Source of the DNA: Mikania micrantha
Lineage: Eukaryota > Streptophyta > Magnoliopsida > Asterales > Asteraceae
NCBI GenBank assembly: GCA_009363875.1
Contig: CM018693.1
Coordinates: 76,744,028 to 76,808,027, forward strand
Direction: 5' to 3'
DNA: 64,000 bases
Numbering within the stretch: the stretch's first letter is position 1; each line of letters starts with the position of its first letter. Under the pieces are notes generated by a model. The model saw nothing but the letters and a program-made list of their open reading frames with translations, was not told the DNA's origin and made no database searches. The position numbers and the translations under genes were made by a program. Below are positions 32,850 through 43,277 of this stretch, in pieces.

Positions 32850-35090
32850 CGTCTTTATTAATGATATACTGATCTATTCAAAGAGTGAGAAGGAACATGA
32901 GCAACATCTCAAAAAAATCTTGAAACTCCTAAAGAATGAACAACTCTATGCCAAATTCTCCAAGTGTAAATTGTAGTTAAAAGAAGTTTAGTTCTTGGGT
33001 CATGTGATTAACAGCAATGGTATTCATGTGGATCCTGCCAAGATTGAGGACACCTACTGAGATCAGATCATTTATGGGTCTGGCTGGTTATTATAGGAGA
33101 TTCTTGCCACTCACAAAGCTAACCCAGAAGAGTGAACCATTCATGTGGACACAGATAAAAGAATAGGCGTTTCAAACCTTAAAACAAAGGTTGTGCAATG
33201 CTCCAATCTTAACATTTCCAGAAGGCAACAATGGCTTTGTGGTTTATTGTGATGCTTCCCATCGGGGACTCGGTTGTGTTTTAATGCAACGAGACAAACT
33301 CATTGCCTACGTGTCACGACAGCTGAAAATATATGAGAGGAGTTACATGACGCATGACATGGAATTGGGAGCTGTTGTCTTTGCTTTAAGGATTTGGAGG
33401 CATTACCTTTATGGTACCAAATGCACAATTTTCACAGATCACAAGAGTTTACAACAAATATTTGATCAAAAGGAGCTTAACATGAGACAGAGACGTTGGG
33501 TTGAGCTCCTGAACGATTACAATTGTGTGATCAAATACCATCCGGGCAAAGCTAATGTTGTAGCTGACGCTTTGAGCAGGAAGAAAAGAGTCAAAACCTT
33601 GTGCGTTAGAGCAATGGGGATGACTGTGCAAACAAGTCTGAGAGATCAAATTCAACAAGCACAACAAGAAGTAATGGAAAGAAACAACTTGAGGAACGAG
33701 CTCGATTGTGGAGCCGAGAAACATTTTGAGACAAAAGAGGATGGAGTTATTTATTTCCAGGATCGTGTGGATCCTGATAGTAGATGAACTTCGAATACTT
33801 ATTCTTGACGAGGCACACAAAACACGTTATTCCGTTCACCCTGCTGCCGATAAGATGTATCAAGATCTTAAGTCATTTTATTGATGGCCAGGTATGAGGA
33901 AGGATGTGGCTACTTATGTTAGTAAGTGCCTCACTTGTGCTAAAGTCAAAGCTGAACACTAGAAATCGTCAGGTTTGCTGGAACAGCCAGAAATACCACA
34001 ATGGAAGTAGGAACAAATAGCTATGGATTTTATTACCAAGCTACCCCGTACTTCAAGTGGACATGATTCCATATGGGTCATCACTGATCGATTGACCAAG
34101 TCCGCTCACTTCTTACCGATCAGAGAGAACTATAAGATGGAAAAGCTAGCAAAACTCTATGTCAACGAAATAGTAGTACGGCACGGTGTGCCACTATCTA
34201 TTACTTCTGACCGTGACAGTCGATTTACTTTGCGGTTCTGGCAATCATTACAACAATCCTTAGGGACAAGTGTAAACTTGAGCACCCCTTACCATCCACA
34301 AACGGATGGTCAAAGCGAACGAACAATCCAAACCCTAGAGGATATGTTGAGGACAAGTGTCCGGGACTTCGGTGGAAGTTGGGACAATCATTTACCACTC
34401 ATTGAGTTCTCCTGCAACAATAGGTACCACAGCAGTATCGGATGGACTCCTTTCGAAGCATTATATGGTGGAAAATGTCGGTCTCCAATTTGATGGACCG
34501 AAGTGGGAGATAACAAAATCACTAGGCCGGAACTTATTCAGGAGACTACTGATAAGATCAATCAGAATCAACAAAGATTACAAGCAACACGTAGCCGCCA
34601 AAAGAGTTACGTAGACAAACGGTGAAAGCCTTTGGAATTCTAGGTGGGTGACCAAGTCGTGTTGAAAGTGTCCCCGTGGAAACGCGCGGTTCGTTTTGGA
34701 GCTAAGGTCAAGTTAGCACCAAGGTATGTTGGACCGTTTGAGATAACTCAACGAATTGGTGCTGTGGCATACAGACTCATACTACCTAATGAACTTAGCG
34801 AGGTACACGATGTGTTCCATGTGTCAAATTTCAAGAGATGCCTCGCTGATGAATCGTTAGTCATACCATTGGAAGAAATACAAGTGGATGAACAACTACA
34901 TTTCATTGATGAACCTGTAGAGATTATGGATCGTGAAGTCAAGAGACTGAAACGAAGCCGTATCCCTATCGTAAAGGTTCGTTGGAACTCCAAGCACGAA
35001 CCAGAGTTTACTTGGGAGCACGAGGATCACATGAAGACAAAGTATCCACACCTGTTTGAAGAAGAAGTAGTGCCCGACAATGATGCTTAA
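32846..35090 (+). pseudogene. Gypsy RT end-RNase H-integrase-chromodomain-like tail, broken (element 1)
   Basis: It resumes with the duplicated RT segment, now FINDILIYS where the left copy has FIDD, then RNase H (FVVYCDASHRGLG, FTDHKSLQ, VADALSRK, 33191-33787). The integrase has an HHCC region (33830-33960) and core (34023-34493: AMDFITKLP, TSDRDSRF, GQSERTIQ supply D, D, E). The C-terminal GPF-like part and chromodomain-like tail (EPVEIMDREVKRLKRSRIP ... FTWEHEDHM) end at 35090. Stops include 32974, 33785, TGA within the WWPGM region, TAG at two sites between EH and EQIA, and TGA at 34491. Most are single transitions from W, Q, C or R codons. The tail resembles group II chromodomains of Tekay-type chromoviruses, by family knowledge. 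Confidence 0.9.
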
Positions 35091-35110
35091 ATTTCGGGAC
35101 AAAATTTCTT

Positions 35111-35124
35111 TAACAAGGGGAGAC
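35111..35124 (+). other. Polypurine tract of gypsy element 1
   Basis: TAACAAGGGGAGAC directly precedes the LTR start TGTGACAACTAG at 35125, fixing the 3' LTR boundary. Confidence 0.8.
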
Positions 35125-35886
35125 TGTGACAACTAGTACCAGATCATCCGGGAATCCGTACGGTACGTGTACTTTCACAATGACAATGAGTAAATAACTG
35201 TGTGTAAATAAGTGTGCGTGAATAACTACGGGTAAAACAGTTGTGTGACAACAGTGCTATAAAACAATATAACAGTTGTATGTATTTAAATGAATATTCA
35301 AATACAGAAATACAACAAATTATGAGAAATAACAAGTGTGAGAACAAATGACAAAAACATATCGATTGCGATTTGATTTCCATAAATAACATAAATCAGA
35401 TGGCTGATAATTCAGTGTGAAAAACAAGGAGAAAACAGTATAACTATGTACAAATAGGTAAGTTTAGTTGAGTCCGTTAGTGAGAAGGTTCAATTCAAAA
35501 CAATTAGTATCATTTACGAATGCTAAAGTGACAGTGTGTTTGCGTGTGTGACGATTCACACAAACAAATCTGTGGGTTTAACGTTCTGAATGATATTTGA
35601 AAGGTAGAAAACAAAATCAAAAAGTAAAGCCATCGTCATGTTCGTTCGGGTGACGATTCGAACGAATACGCGCGAAGGTGATACAATCTGACGAAACATT
35701 AAAAATAAACGTTTTTGAAACAATATAATAAGAAAAATAAATTTGAGAAATTTATTAGGAATTTCAACCTTAAAAAGAATAAAATAAAACTATTTTATTT
35801 AAAGTTACAAAAGATACACGTTACTTTACAGAAACGCGACGTGAACGTGAAACCGGACAACCGAACGAACCCGAAACCAACCGGGG

Positions 35887-35893
35887 TATAAAA
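35887..35893 (+). promoter_or_regulatory. LTR TATA box (3' LTR of element 1)
   Basis: TATAAAA within CCGGGGTATAAAAAACCCTT, with CTCTCTCTCT tracts 55-90 bases downstream. The same block as at 16502. Confidence 0.65.
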
Positions 35894-36312
35894 AACCCTT
35901 AATTCTTCATCTACAACACATTTAATGCAACCATCTTCACCCTCTCTCTCTAGAATCGTCCAAGCTCTCTCTCTCTAACATTTCATCACAAAATCAACAA
36001 GTTACCTACTCAAATCTTCATCAAATCGAGCAAACAAGTTGTGAAAACGATCCTCTCAAAGAAAGAAAGCTCGTAGTACAAAGGATCTACTCCATCTTGA
36101 ACTCGATTGGCCGGAATCTTAGAGAGAAGGTTCGGATTTTAGGGTTTTCTACAAATCAGACAAGAACCGAAGTTTAACCAGTTTTAAACATCTTTTTTTT
36201 TTTCCGACCCATACACCTTATAAATGAGTTTACTCACCTATACCCACTCAAAATGACCATATATTTGACTAAAACTCGAAATCGTCGTCTTCCAAGGCTG
36301 AAAACCTACTTC

Positions 36313-36625
36313 ATGCGAATGGCTCACAAGAATGAGCCATTCAGGTGAATAGTCACAAGAATGAGCCATTCGGGTGTGAATAGTCACAAGAATGAGCCAT
36401 TCGGGTGTGAATAGTCACAAGAATGATTCATTCGGGTGTTAATAGTCACAAGAATGAGCCATTCGGGTGAATAGTCACAAGAATGAGCCATTCGGTTGTG
36501 AATAGTCACAAGAATGAGCCATTCGGGTGTGAATAGTCACAAGAATGAGCCATTCGGGTGAAAGTCATAAGAATGAGCCATTCAGGTGAAAGTCATAAGA
36601 ATGAGCCACTCATTCGGGTGAATGG
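36313..36625 (+). repeat. Hairpin tandem array, about ten 28-32 bp units
   Basis: The unit is CACAAGAATGAGCCATTCGG followed by a variable GTGAATAGT or GTGTGAATAGT. The first unit is preceded by GAATGGCTC, the exact complement of GAGCCATTC, giving a 9-bp stem with loop ACAAGAAT; the last ends near GTGAATGGCC. Later units lack the left arm but could pair with it. It is not seen in the left LTR, so it expanded here. Confidence 0.9.
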
Positions 36626-36663
36626 CCATTAGCATGATTTATTCTTACGAAAATCACAAGAAT

Positions 36664-36735
36664 GAGTCATTTTCACTACACGAACTTAGTTAACAACTAA
36701 GTCATTTTCACTACACGAACTTAGTTAACAACTTA
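36664..36735 (+). repeat. Direct repeat containing a palindrome
   Basis: TTTTCACTACACGAACTTAG followed by TTAACAACT occurs twice in a row, with about 32 bases between repeat starts. ACTTAGTTAACAACTAAGT is itself a near-perfect palindrome. Confidence 0.8.
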
Positions 36736-37461
36736 GATTCTAAAAAGAACAATCAAATAGGGGATCATAGCTCAAATAACATTAAATCAAACCAGTGTGA
36801 CAACAGTGAGCGCGTGCCTTTCTTGAGTCTTAGTCAACCACTACAGCAACAAGGTGAGTTCATTTGCCCCTTTTTTCTAATATTTTGACTCAACTGCAGG
36901 GCTGAGAACATGCTAAAACCTTTTCTTAATTGTTTAGTACACTTTATGATCATAAGGTTTTAGTTTTTTATTACATTTGTAAGCCTTATTATGTTAATGT
37001 TAATGACTGTGAGTTTATAACTGTTATTCCTGTTAGACGATATCTATGATTTTTATAAGTTCATAACTGTTATACCTTTGAGACAATATCTGTGATTTCT
37101 AAGTGATAAGACTATTATTCCTCTGTGATTACAACTGTAATCCTTATGAGGAATACATGTTATTCCTATCGAATTGTTTCATAAATTCTAAGGAAATTAT
37201 AACTGTTATTCCTGTGGAATATTTCAGTTAATTCTAAGAGAATAGATCTATTATTCCTATGAGAACATGTGAGGTATATCTATGAGAATCCTATGAAACG
37301 ATGAACATGAGGTCATGAGTTGATGATTATGGGATGAGGAATATAAGAACTCTTTTGATTTTTAGCCAGCCTATTCCAACTCTATCATTTCTGACACGGG
37401 AGATAAGAGTATGATAGTGTCTGCTAATTATCTCACCACTTTTATTCTGTGGACTGGCAGA

Positions 37462-38443
37462 TGTCACACCCCTGCACCGCGTGCGGAATCCACGGTGCAG
37501 TGACGATCAATGGTTGCATTATGCACAAGTATTGAATAAGAACAACCACAATGCCTTACTAAGTTTCATAAAGTTTAGACAGCTGTTTAGTTACAGACAA
37601 TCTATCTATCTACCAAAAGAATGACAAATACAGTCCCAAAAATATTGTTTACAAAATAAGACTCAGACAAGACAATTAAACAATCAGGATTATGTGAGTT
37701 TCTAATCCATCCTAGCTTGTTTCTTTATCTTGTTCTATCTTAACTATGGTCTCCTTAGTTGTCCTTGTGAAGTTCTAAACATGTTTACCTGAAACACATG
37801 AAAAGTAACTGTCAACTACAAAAGTAGTTGGTGAGAACAATAGGTTTAACATTTGTAAATATGAATCTGCATTGTAAAACATATGTATAAAGCATTGAAT
37901 AAAATAGCATGGATAGTTGCAACCCAAACCAACATCAAGTAATAATAACGTGTGCAAACAGTCTAATGACTATCTACTAGACAAGCTAACATATAATCAA
38001 GTCCTAAACTACGTTTGTACAAATGAGTTTACTCAGAAGACAAACTCCGTGTTGACGTACCCGGTCAATATGACCTATGCTGGTAAAGTTAATTAGCAGC
38101 AAATCCATATTACCGTAACGCATCCAATCTGCAGTTAGTTTTTAAAACAAATTTAAAACGCTAACCGCAACCTTGGCGTAACCAAAACGTGTCCCACGTT
38201 CCCTTGTTGAGATCACCCAGTACTAACGTTATAAGAATAAGATTTGAATAAGTGTCTTGATGTGTATATAAGTTTGTTCACAACGATGAACACCATGCTT
38301 ACAGTTCTTTTAAGATTGAATCCTTTGATTGAAAACCTTTGGTTGAATACCCGTGATTGATTACCATGACTTTGAAATCCTATGATTGAATACCACTATG
38401 AAAACCCTTGATTGAATCCGGTGATTGAAGACCCTTGTATAAA
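37462..38443 (-). repeat. Family-2 LTR 3' portion, inverted
   Basis: It begins on the plus strand TGTCACACCCCTGCACC, the inverted form of the family-2 LTR end (GGCGCAGGGGGTGTGTCA near 56129). It runs through the ATTGATCGTCAC, GTAACTAAAC and TTTGTAGTTGACAGT blocks, and matches the inverse of 55100-56129 by eye with moderate divergence. It ends at CCCTTGTATAAAT, where the plus-oriented copy begins. It has no partner PBS or coding region. Confidence 0.75.
38300..38440. repeat. Degenerate (C)CTTTGATTGAA repeats
   Basis: A series of TTGATTGAAT/ACC motifs with 15-25 base spacing occurs here. Its inverse (GTATTCAATCA) occurs at 55095-55260 in the 3' LTR of element 2. Confidence 0.6.
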
Positions 38444-39714
38444 TATAGACCGGGTTACGTCAATACGGAGTTGTCTTCTGTGTAAACTCGTTAGTACAGC
38501 TCGTGTTGAATGCATTTGCTGACTAATATTCTGTGTCACACCCCCAATTTTCAACTAACGGAATCATACCGTTTGGGAACGTGACAAACCAGGATCTCAG
38601 ATCATTAGACATAACGAAGACCTCTATATGGTTTTCAAAACATACTTTGGTCTTGAAACATCAACATCAAAGTTTACAAAGTTTGCGGAAGCGTTTAAAA
38701 CATTAACAGTGTAAAAATGCAAATTACAATGTAAAGTTTTCAAATGTTCAATTTCAAATAATTAAAATGTAAAGTCATGCATGCGACTCAATCTCCTAGT
38801 CCATGCCTACTTTCTTGTGCACCTTAACGTCCTGAGAAAACATGTAAATCAAGTCAACACAAAGGTTGGTGCATAACACAGGTTTAAGCAATCATAATGT
38901 TTAAAACAACAGTTTGAATATCAAGTTTGCAGATAACATAATCACACATGCATAGTCATGATAGCTAGTCATTTGTACTATTTACATAAGTGGTCGACAC
39001 CGAAGCTGACGATTGCCATGCTATAGCATGTTTTTGCCTTGCCACTATTGTCTAGCACGAACAATAGTAATGTGTGTTTGGTCAGTCAAACACCTGCGTA
39101 GATCCCATCTACCAGGTGAGGTTTGTCAAACCTAATAGATCTATTTCCAACTACCACGCTTTGCGCTACGGCAAACTAAACGGTTCGAAGTGTGTAAGGA
39201 CTTTTAAATGCTATGTTGTCACATAATGTAAACAGCTAACTCATGCAAGTGATATGTATCTAAAAATGTTTGTTGCACACGTTTTCTCCCCCAAAACAGT
39301 TAAAATAAGAAAGGGGCCGTGTACGCACCTTTGATTATTGCAGAATGATCAAATACGTGAGCTCGTGTAGATAATCCTCTTACGAAGGATCTGTTGTTTA
39401 AACAATAACGTAGTGTTATTCGGATAGTCGTTTTGTGCTTGAAATCACATACGTGTCAACACACGTATGTTAGAGAATTAAGAATGTGCATACGTATATA
39501 CGCGTGTCTTTGAAATCATTTAAATAAATCACATCATGATTTTATTTAAACCAACGTAATTATACGCGATTTCGTTTTCGGTTTAAAATATGAATTTTAT
39601 TATTTTAAAACATTCGTAATCTCGTTACGTTTCCAACGCAACTCGAACGAGTCGAATCGGACTTGAAACGAAGGAGTTATGGGCTAAAAATCAAAAAGGA
39701 TTTGAAAATACAAA

Positions 39715-39800
39715 AACTGGCAGCCCTAAGGCTCGAACCCGCGACCTGTCACTCACAACACACACACCTTACCAGTCTCGCCCGCTAGGGTATCGCATTA
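39715..39800 (-). ncRNA. SINE-like / tRNA-derived stretch
   Basis: On the minus strand TAGCGGGCGAGACTGGTAAG is followed about 48 bases later by GGTCGCGGGTTCGAGCC. The second contains a perfect Pol III B box (GGTTCGANNCC); the first resembles a tRNA D-arm/A box, though imperfectly. The spacing matches tRNA-derived SINE heads. No A tail or flanking duplication was found, so it may be a fragment or a captured tRNA-like part of the LTR. Confidence 0.45.
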
Positions 39801-41139
39801 GGATTTAGAAATAAATTCTTTTAAACCCTAACTGGTCGGTTCCCCTTTGTCTTCCTATAGCCGAAGCTTTAACCCCTCAATTGGTCATGAATTCGAATCT
39901 AATCGAATACCAATTCTTAGGGCTTTTGTTCTACTGTCCTAATCGAACATATAGGTGTGCTCAATTGGTCATGATCATCAAAAACATATGACTTTTACAT
40001 CCTAATTAGTTTCGAACCTTAACCGATTATTCCTTAATACGAAATCATCAAATTCAATCATCTTTTGCTCAAACTTCATAGTGTTTTCACTTAACTAACG
40101 TTTTCGAAGTTGTCTGAACTAATTAATTTGAATATCATACACAATTGAATCATAACCCCCAAAACCGATTTGTGTTAAACCCTAGAACTCGAACACCATT
40201 ACTGTGATGCTCTAAATTGAAATTGTCATGTGCTTATGCTTAGTCGAACACGTCTGAAACTAAAGGTACTGGTTAATTTCATTTTCGAATTCGTTCGATT
40301 ACAAACTCCCAAAACGTTTTACAATAAAAACCCTAGTTATTGAATTCTTAGCATTCGATGATGTCAATCAAAATTGACTTAGGTTTAACCTTAGTCGATC
40401 TCTTCTGAAACTACCCATATAATTTGATTTGATTCTTAAAACCATTTAAACAAAAATCCCCAATTCGTTCACACGAAGAACCCTAGAAACTAAAACTCCT
40501 ACGATTCGATGTTAAAACCAGAAATTATCACGTGGGTAACCATAGTCGGCTCTTTTAGATTGTGCAGGTGTCAAGAATTACCTGAATTGATCTCGAATCG
40601 TAATGGATCGACTTGGAGGTGTTCTTCGACTGTTTCTCAAACAAATCCTTCAATCCGTAGTTCGTTTGCTCGAATTCCTGTATGCCTCAGACTCTAATAT
40701 TGCCGAATAAGTGTTAGGAAGTTTCAATTGTGCGCATTATGATCTAATTATAAGAATTCGATGAGTAAAGCTACGGTTTCGGCTTTTGATTGCCATCAAG
40801 CTTAAATTCGACTAATCAATGGCTCAATAAAGGTTGCTACTCATTAGTAATCATCAATAGGATGATTAAGAGCAATCAATTTTCGGTTACAACCCTTCCC
40901 ATTATGAATTTCGAATTTGCCCCAATCATTTTGGCCGAATTTTGACTTTTAGAAGTCAAAATCGATTGTTATGATTATTTACAAGTTAAATCCTTGAAAT
41001 TAACACACTTAGAACTTGATTTTTGCTTAATATTAACCCCTATAGATTATTCTTGATCAATAACTTATCATTTCGATTAACAAAGTTGAACCAAAAATCC
41101 CGAACTATCACCAATTGTGCTACTTAGAACCTTGTTGGG

Positions 41140-41325
41140 CTTGATTAATCTTTTTGGGCCTCATAAATACAACTGGGCCTACCTTGGGCTCATTGGGCTA
41201 CCTTGGCCTCATTGGGCCTACCTTGGGCCTACTTTGGCCTTATTTGGCCTACTTGGGCCTCATTGGGCCTTGTTTTCATTGGGCCTAACTTGGCCTTATT
41301 GGGCCTAACTTCTATTCAATTGGGC
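41140..41325 (+). repeat. TTGGGCCT-rich repeats
   Basis: About a dozen TTGGGCC(T/A) or CTTGGCC(T) motifs spaced by 10-16 bases lie near the outer end of the solo LTR. Similar CATTGGGCC motifs occur near 4050 and 56330 in other LTRs. Confidence 0.75.
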
Positions 41326-41940
41326 CTACGAAGGTTAACGAGGTTAATTCGAAAATATCGGATTGTCACATTCTGACCCCAAACGAAGTTTGGGACTTAA
41401 TCATATGTTGGCTCTTCTAGTAAACAGTCTTTTGACTGTTTGCACACGTTATTCGTACTTGATGTTAGTTTGGATTGCAACCATCCATGTATTTTCATTC
41501 ACTGCTTTATACATATGCCTTACCATACAGATTCATATTTACAAATGTTAAACCTATTGTTCTCACCAACTACTTTTGTAGTTGACAGTTACTTTTCACG
41601 TGTTTCAGGTAATCAGTTTTAAGACATTCTAAAGGACAACTAAGGAGACCGTTTTAAGATAGAACAAGATGAAGAAACAAGCTAGGATGTATTAGAAACT
41701 CATTTAATCCTTATTGTTTAATTGTCTTGTCTGAGTCTTATTTTGTAAACTATATTTTTGGGTCATTTGTTGTCATTCTTTTGGGAAGATAGATAGATTG
41801 TTTGTAACTAAACAATGGTCTAATATCTATAAAATTTAGTAATGTATTGTGGTTGTTCTTATTCAATACTTGTGCATGATTCAACCATTGATCGTCACCG
41901 CGCCGTGGATTCCGCACGCGGCGCAGGGGGTTTGACAGGT

Positions 41941-41952
41941 TGGTATCAGAGC
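41941..41952 (+). promoter_or_regulatory. Primer binding site of gypsy element 2
   Basis: TGGTATCAGAGC, four bases after the LTR end TTTGACA (41937). It is the tRNA-iMet type. Confidence 0.9.
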
Positions 41953-43277
41953 CAAGGTTGTTGAGAACTAGGAAAAACCCAATAATTAATGACCTAGACT
42001 ATAACCTAAGCTACATCATAGGACTAAGTGCTATAGGCTTGAGGATACTTAGGATCTAAGTAAACTTAAGTAAGTATTAAGCCTACATTAAGCTTGAAAG
42101 ATCTTAGGGATACATTTCTAAGATTAGATATCGAGTCAAGGAATTTGGATCGGAATTCTATAATTTTAGAAAACGAACTAAATTTCTCAACACATATTCA
42201 TAAAGGATTTCAGAGGCAAGGATCTGTATTCTTAGTATCCTTGATCTGGAATTCTCAATCAGAATTCATCAAAGGATTTCAGAGGCAAAGATCTGTATTC
42301 TTAGTATCTTTGATCTGAACTTCTCATCATGTTATCATTATCATGTATTCATCATCATTAGGACTTCATAACTTAGAATCTGTGTAACAGCATTCTTTAG
42401 TTGAAGTTCACCCATGGAGATCATTATACTCAATACTGTGAGTATTGGGAACCTAGGTTAATTAACCTAGGACGCACATGCTAAAACCTAAGGTCCCGAT
42501 TTCAAGTAAATTAAGAACCATGGTTTACACAATCATAATCATATTCATAGGACAAGAGACAATCATGAATCAATCGTAATCAATAAAGAGTTGGGATCCT
42601 AGCTTCAAATACAAATGGCGGCCAAGGTCTGGCATACTGGAGTGGTGGTGGGATGTCGGCTGGGCAGGCAGTTAGCTTGACCCTACGTATGCCCTATATA
42701 TAAACTAACTTCAGTATGACAGGGGGAATTCGGCGTTCATATTTGAAGTGAAAATCCAGGAGCAACTGGAATCATTGAACATTTGTCAAACATATGAAAT
42801 ACAACTATTTGAAATAAAATCAGTGTGAATCAATCATTACGTTAATCAATCATAGATGAGTCAATCATTGTGTGTGAATCAATCAGGTGAACAATCATAT
42901 TATGTAGTCTTAAGTGATTACATGCTTAGTACTTACTCTCATAGGTTAACGAGAAAAGTGTAGAGCACACATATGATTTAGTTCTACATGTTAACAATTG
43001 TTACTGGGTGCACACATAATTCAACCATAATTTAACCATAGATTCAATCATAATTCAGGTGATCAAAGATCATGAGTAATCTTATGACACATCGTACACC
43101 ATCATATGAGATGTATGCTAAAAGGTTAACTGATCCTATGTTAACTGACTTTGTGTGCTTACTCATATTACAATTGAATGATAAGATTAGTAGTATGAGC
43201 ATATTACTAACTTTATCATGTAAACTCAATTGTATCCTTTCTCGTTACTGAACCACTTGTGGCTTTCTATTCGTAGA
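41953..43277 (+). other. Untranslated leader of element 2
   Basis: A 1.3 kb region without a credible ORF. It contains a duplicated block (AAAGGATTTCAGAGGCAA near 42205 and again near 42269), the stem-loop module (42628-42723) and GAATCAATCA repeats (42800-42900). It is homologous to 11276-12058/15552-15611 on the other strand. Confidence 0.75.
42628..42723 (+). other. Covarying stem-loop module, copy 5
   Basis: CATACTGGAGT (42633-42643) pairs with ACTTCAGTATG (42708-42718) at all 11 positions, one being G-U. A single G/A mismatch follows, then four outer pairs. The core is GTGGTGGGATGTCGGCTGGG ... CGTATGCCCTATATATA. It lies in a gypsy leader about 690 bases after the PBS. Confidence 0.75.

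Larger units (their letters stand above)
20087..37461 (+). mobile_element. Ty3/gypsy element 1 (family A), interrupted and degenerate
   Basis: PBS, leader, gag-protease-RT (20261-22624), RNase H-integrase-chromodomain (32850-35090), polypurine tract and truncated 3' LTR (35125-37461) belong to one plus-strand element. It is split by a SIRE-like copia at 22625-32849. The pol order with integrase after RNase H defines Ty3/gypsy. It is the most decayed coding element in the window, with more than ten stops or frameshifts. Confidence 0.88.
35125..37461 (+). repeat. 3' LTR of gypsy element 1, truncated at right
   Basis: It starts TGTGACAACTAGTACC, has the promoter block CCGGGGTATAAAAAACCC, CT-rich start region, leader motif GGCCGGAATCTTAGAGAGAA, a hairpin repeat array, and GGGCTGAGAACATGC (36900). 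It breaks at GGACTGGCAG (37460), where family-2 LTR sequence begins. The last 2 kb expected from the left LTR, including the stem-loop module, are not found later in the window. Confidence 0.82.
38529..41375 (-). mobile_element. Solo LTR of 2.84 kb with target duplication TTCTG
   Basis: The LTR is 38534-41370, flanked by TTCTG at 38529-38533 and 41371-41375. The intact 3' LTR of element 2 (near 55570) has ATATTCTGACCCC without interruption, which proves the insertion. In minus sense it starts TGTGACAATCCG and ends GGGTGTGACA. It contains GGTTTGTCAAACC (39120), a SINE-like tRNA-derived stretch (39715-39800) and a TTGGGCC-rich repeat (41140-41320). Remaining sequence shows no gene. Confidence 0.93.

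Noticed and set aside
32749..35090. Fungal-type RIP as cause of the stops
   Set aside because: The window is plant; the changes are sparse and fit methylation-linked deamination over time rather than dense hypermutation.
36313..36625. CRISPR-like array
   Set aside because: Spacers are not unique; the variable parts are short length variants of one tandem repeat, and the context is a plant LTR.
41117..41308. Small leucine/glycine/tryptophan-rich protein
   Set aside because: Produced by the TTGGGCC repeat in the solo LTR.
42628..42723. A miniature DNA transposon with terminal inverted repeats as the explanation of the module
   Set aside because: Terminal repeats of one family should be alike between copies. 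Here the core is conserved and the arms vary in pairs, and no target duplication borders the module.
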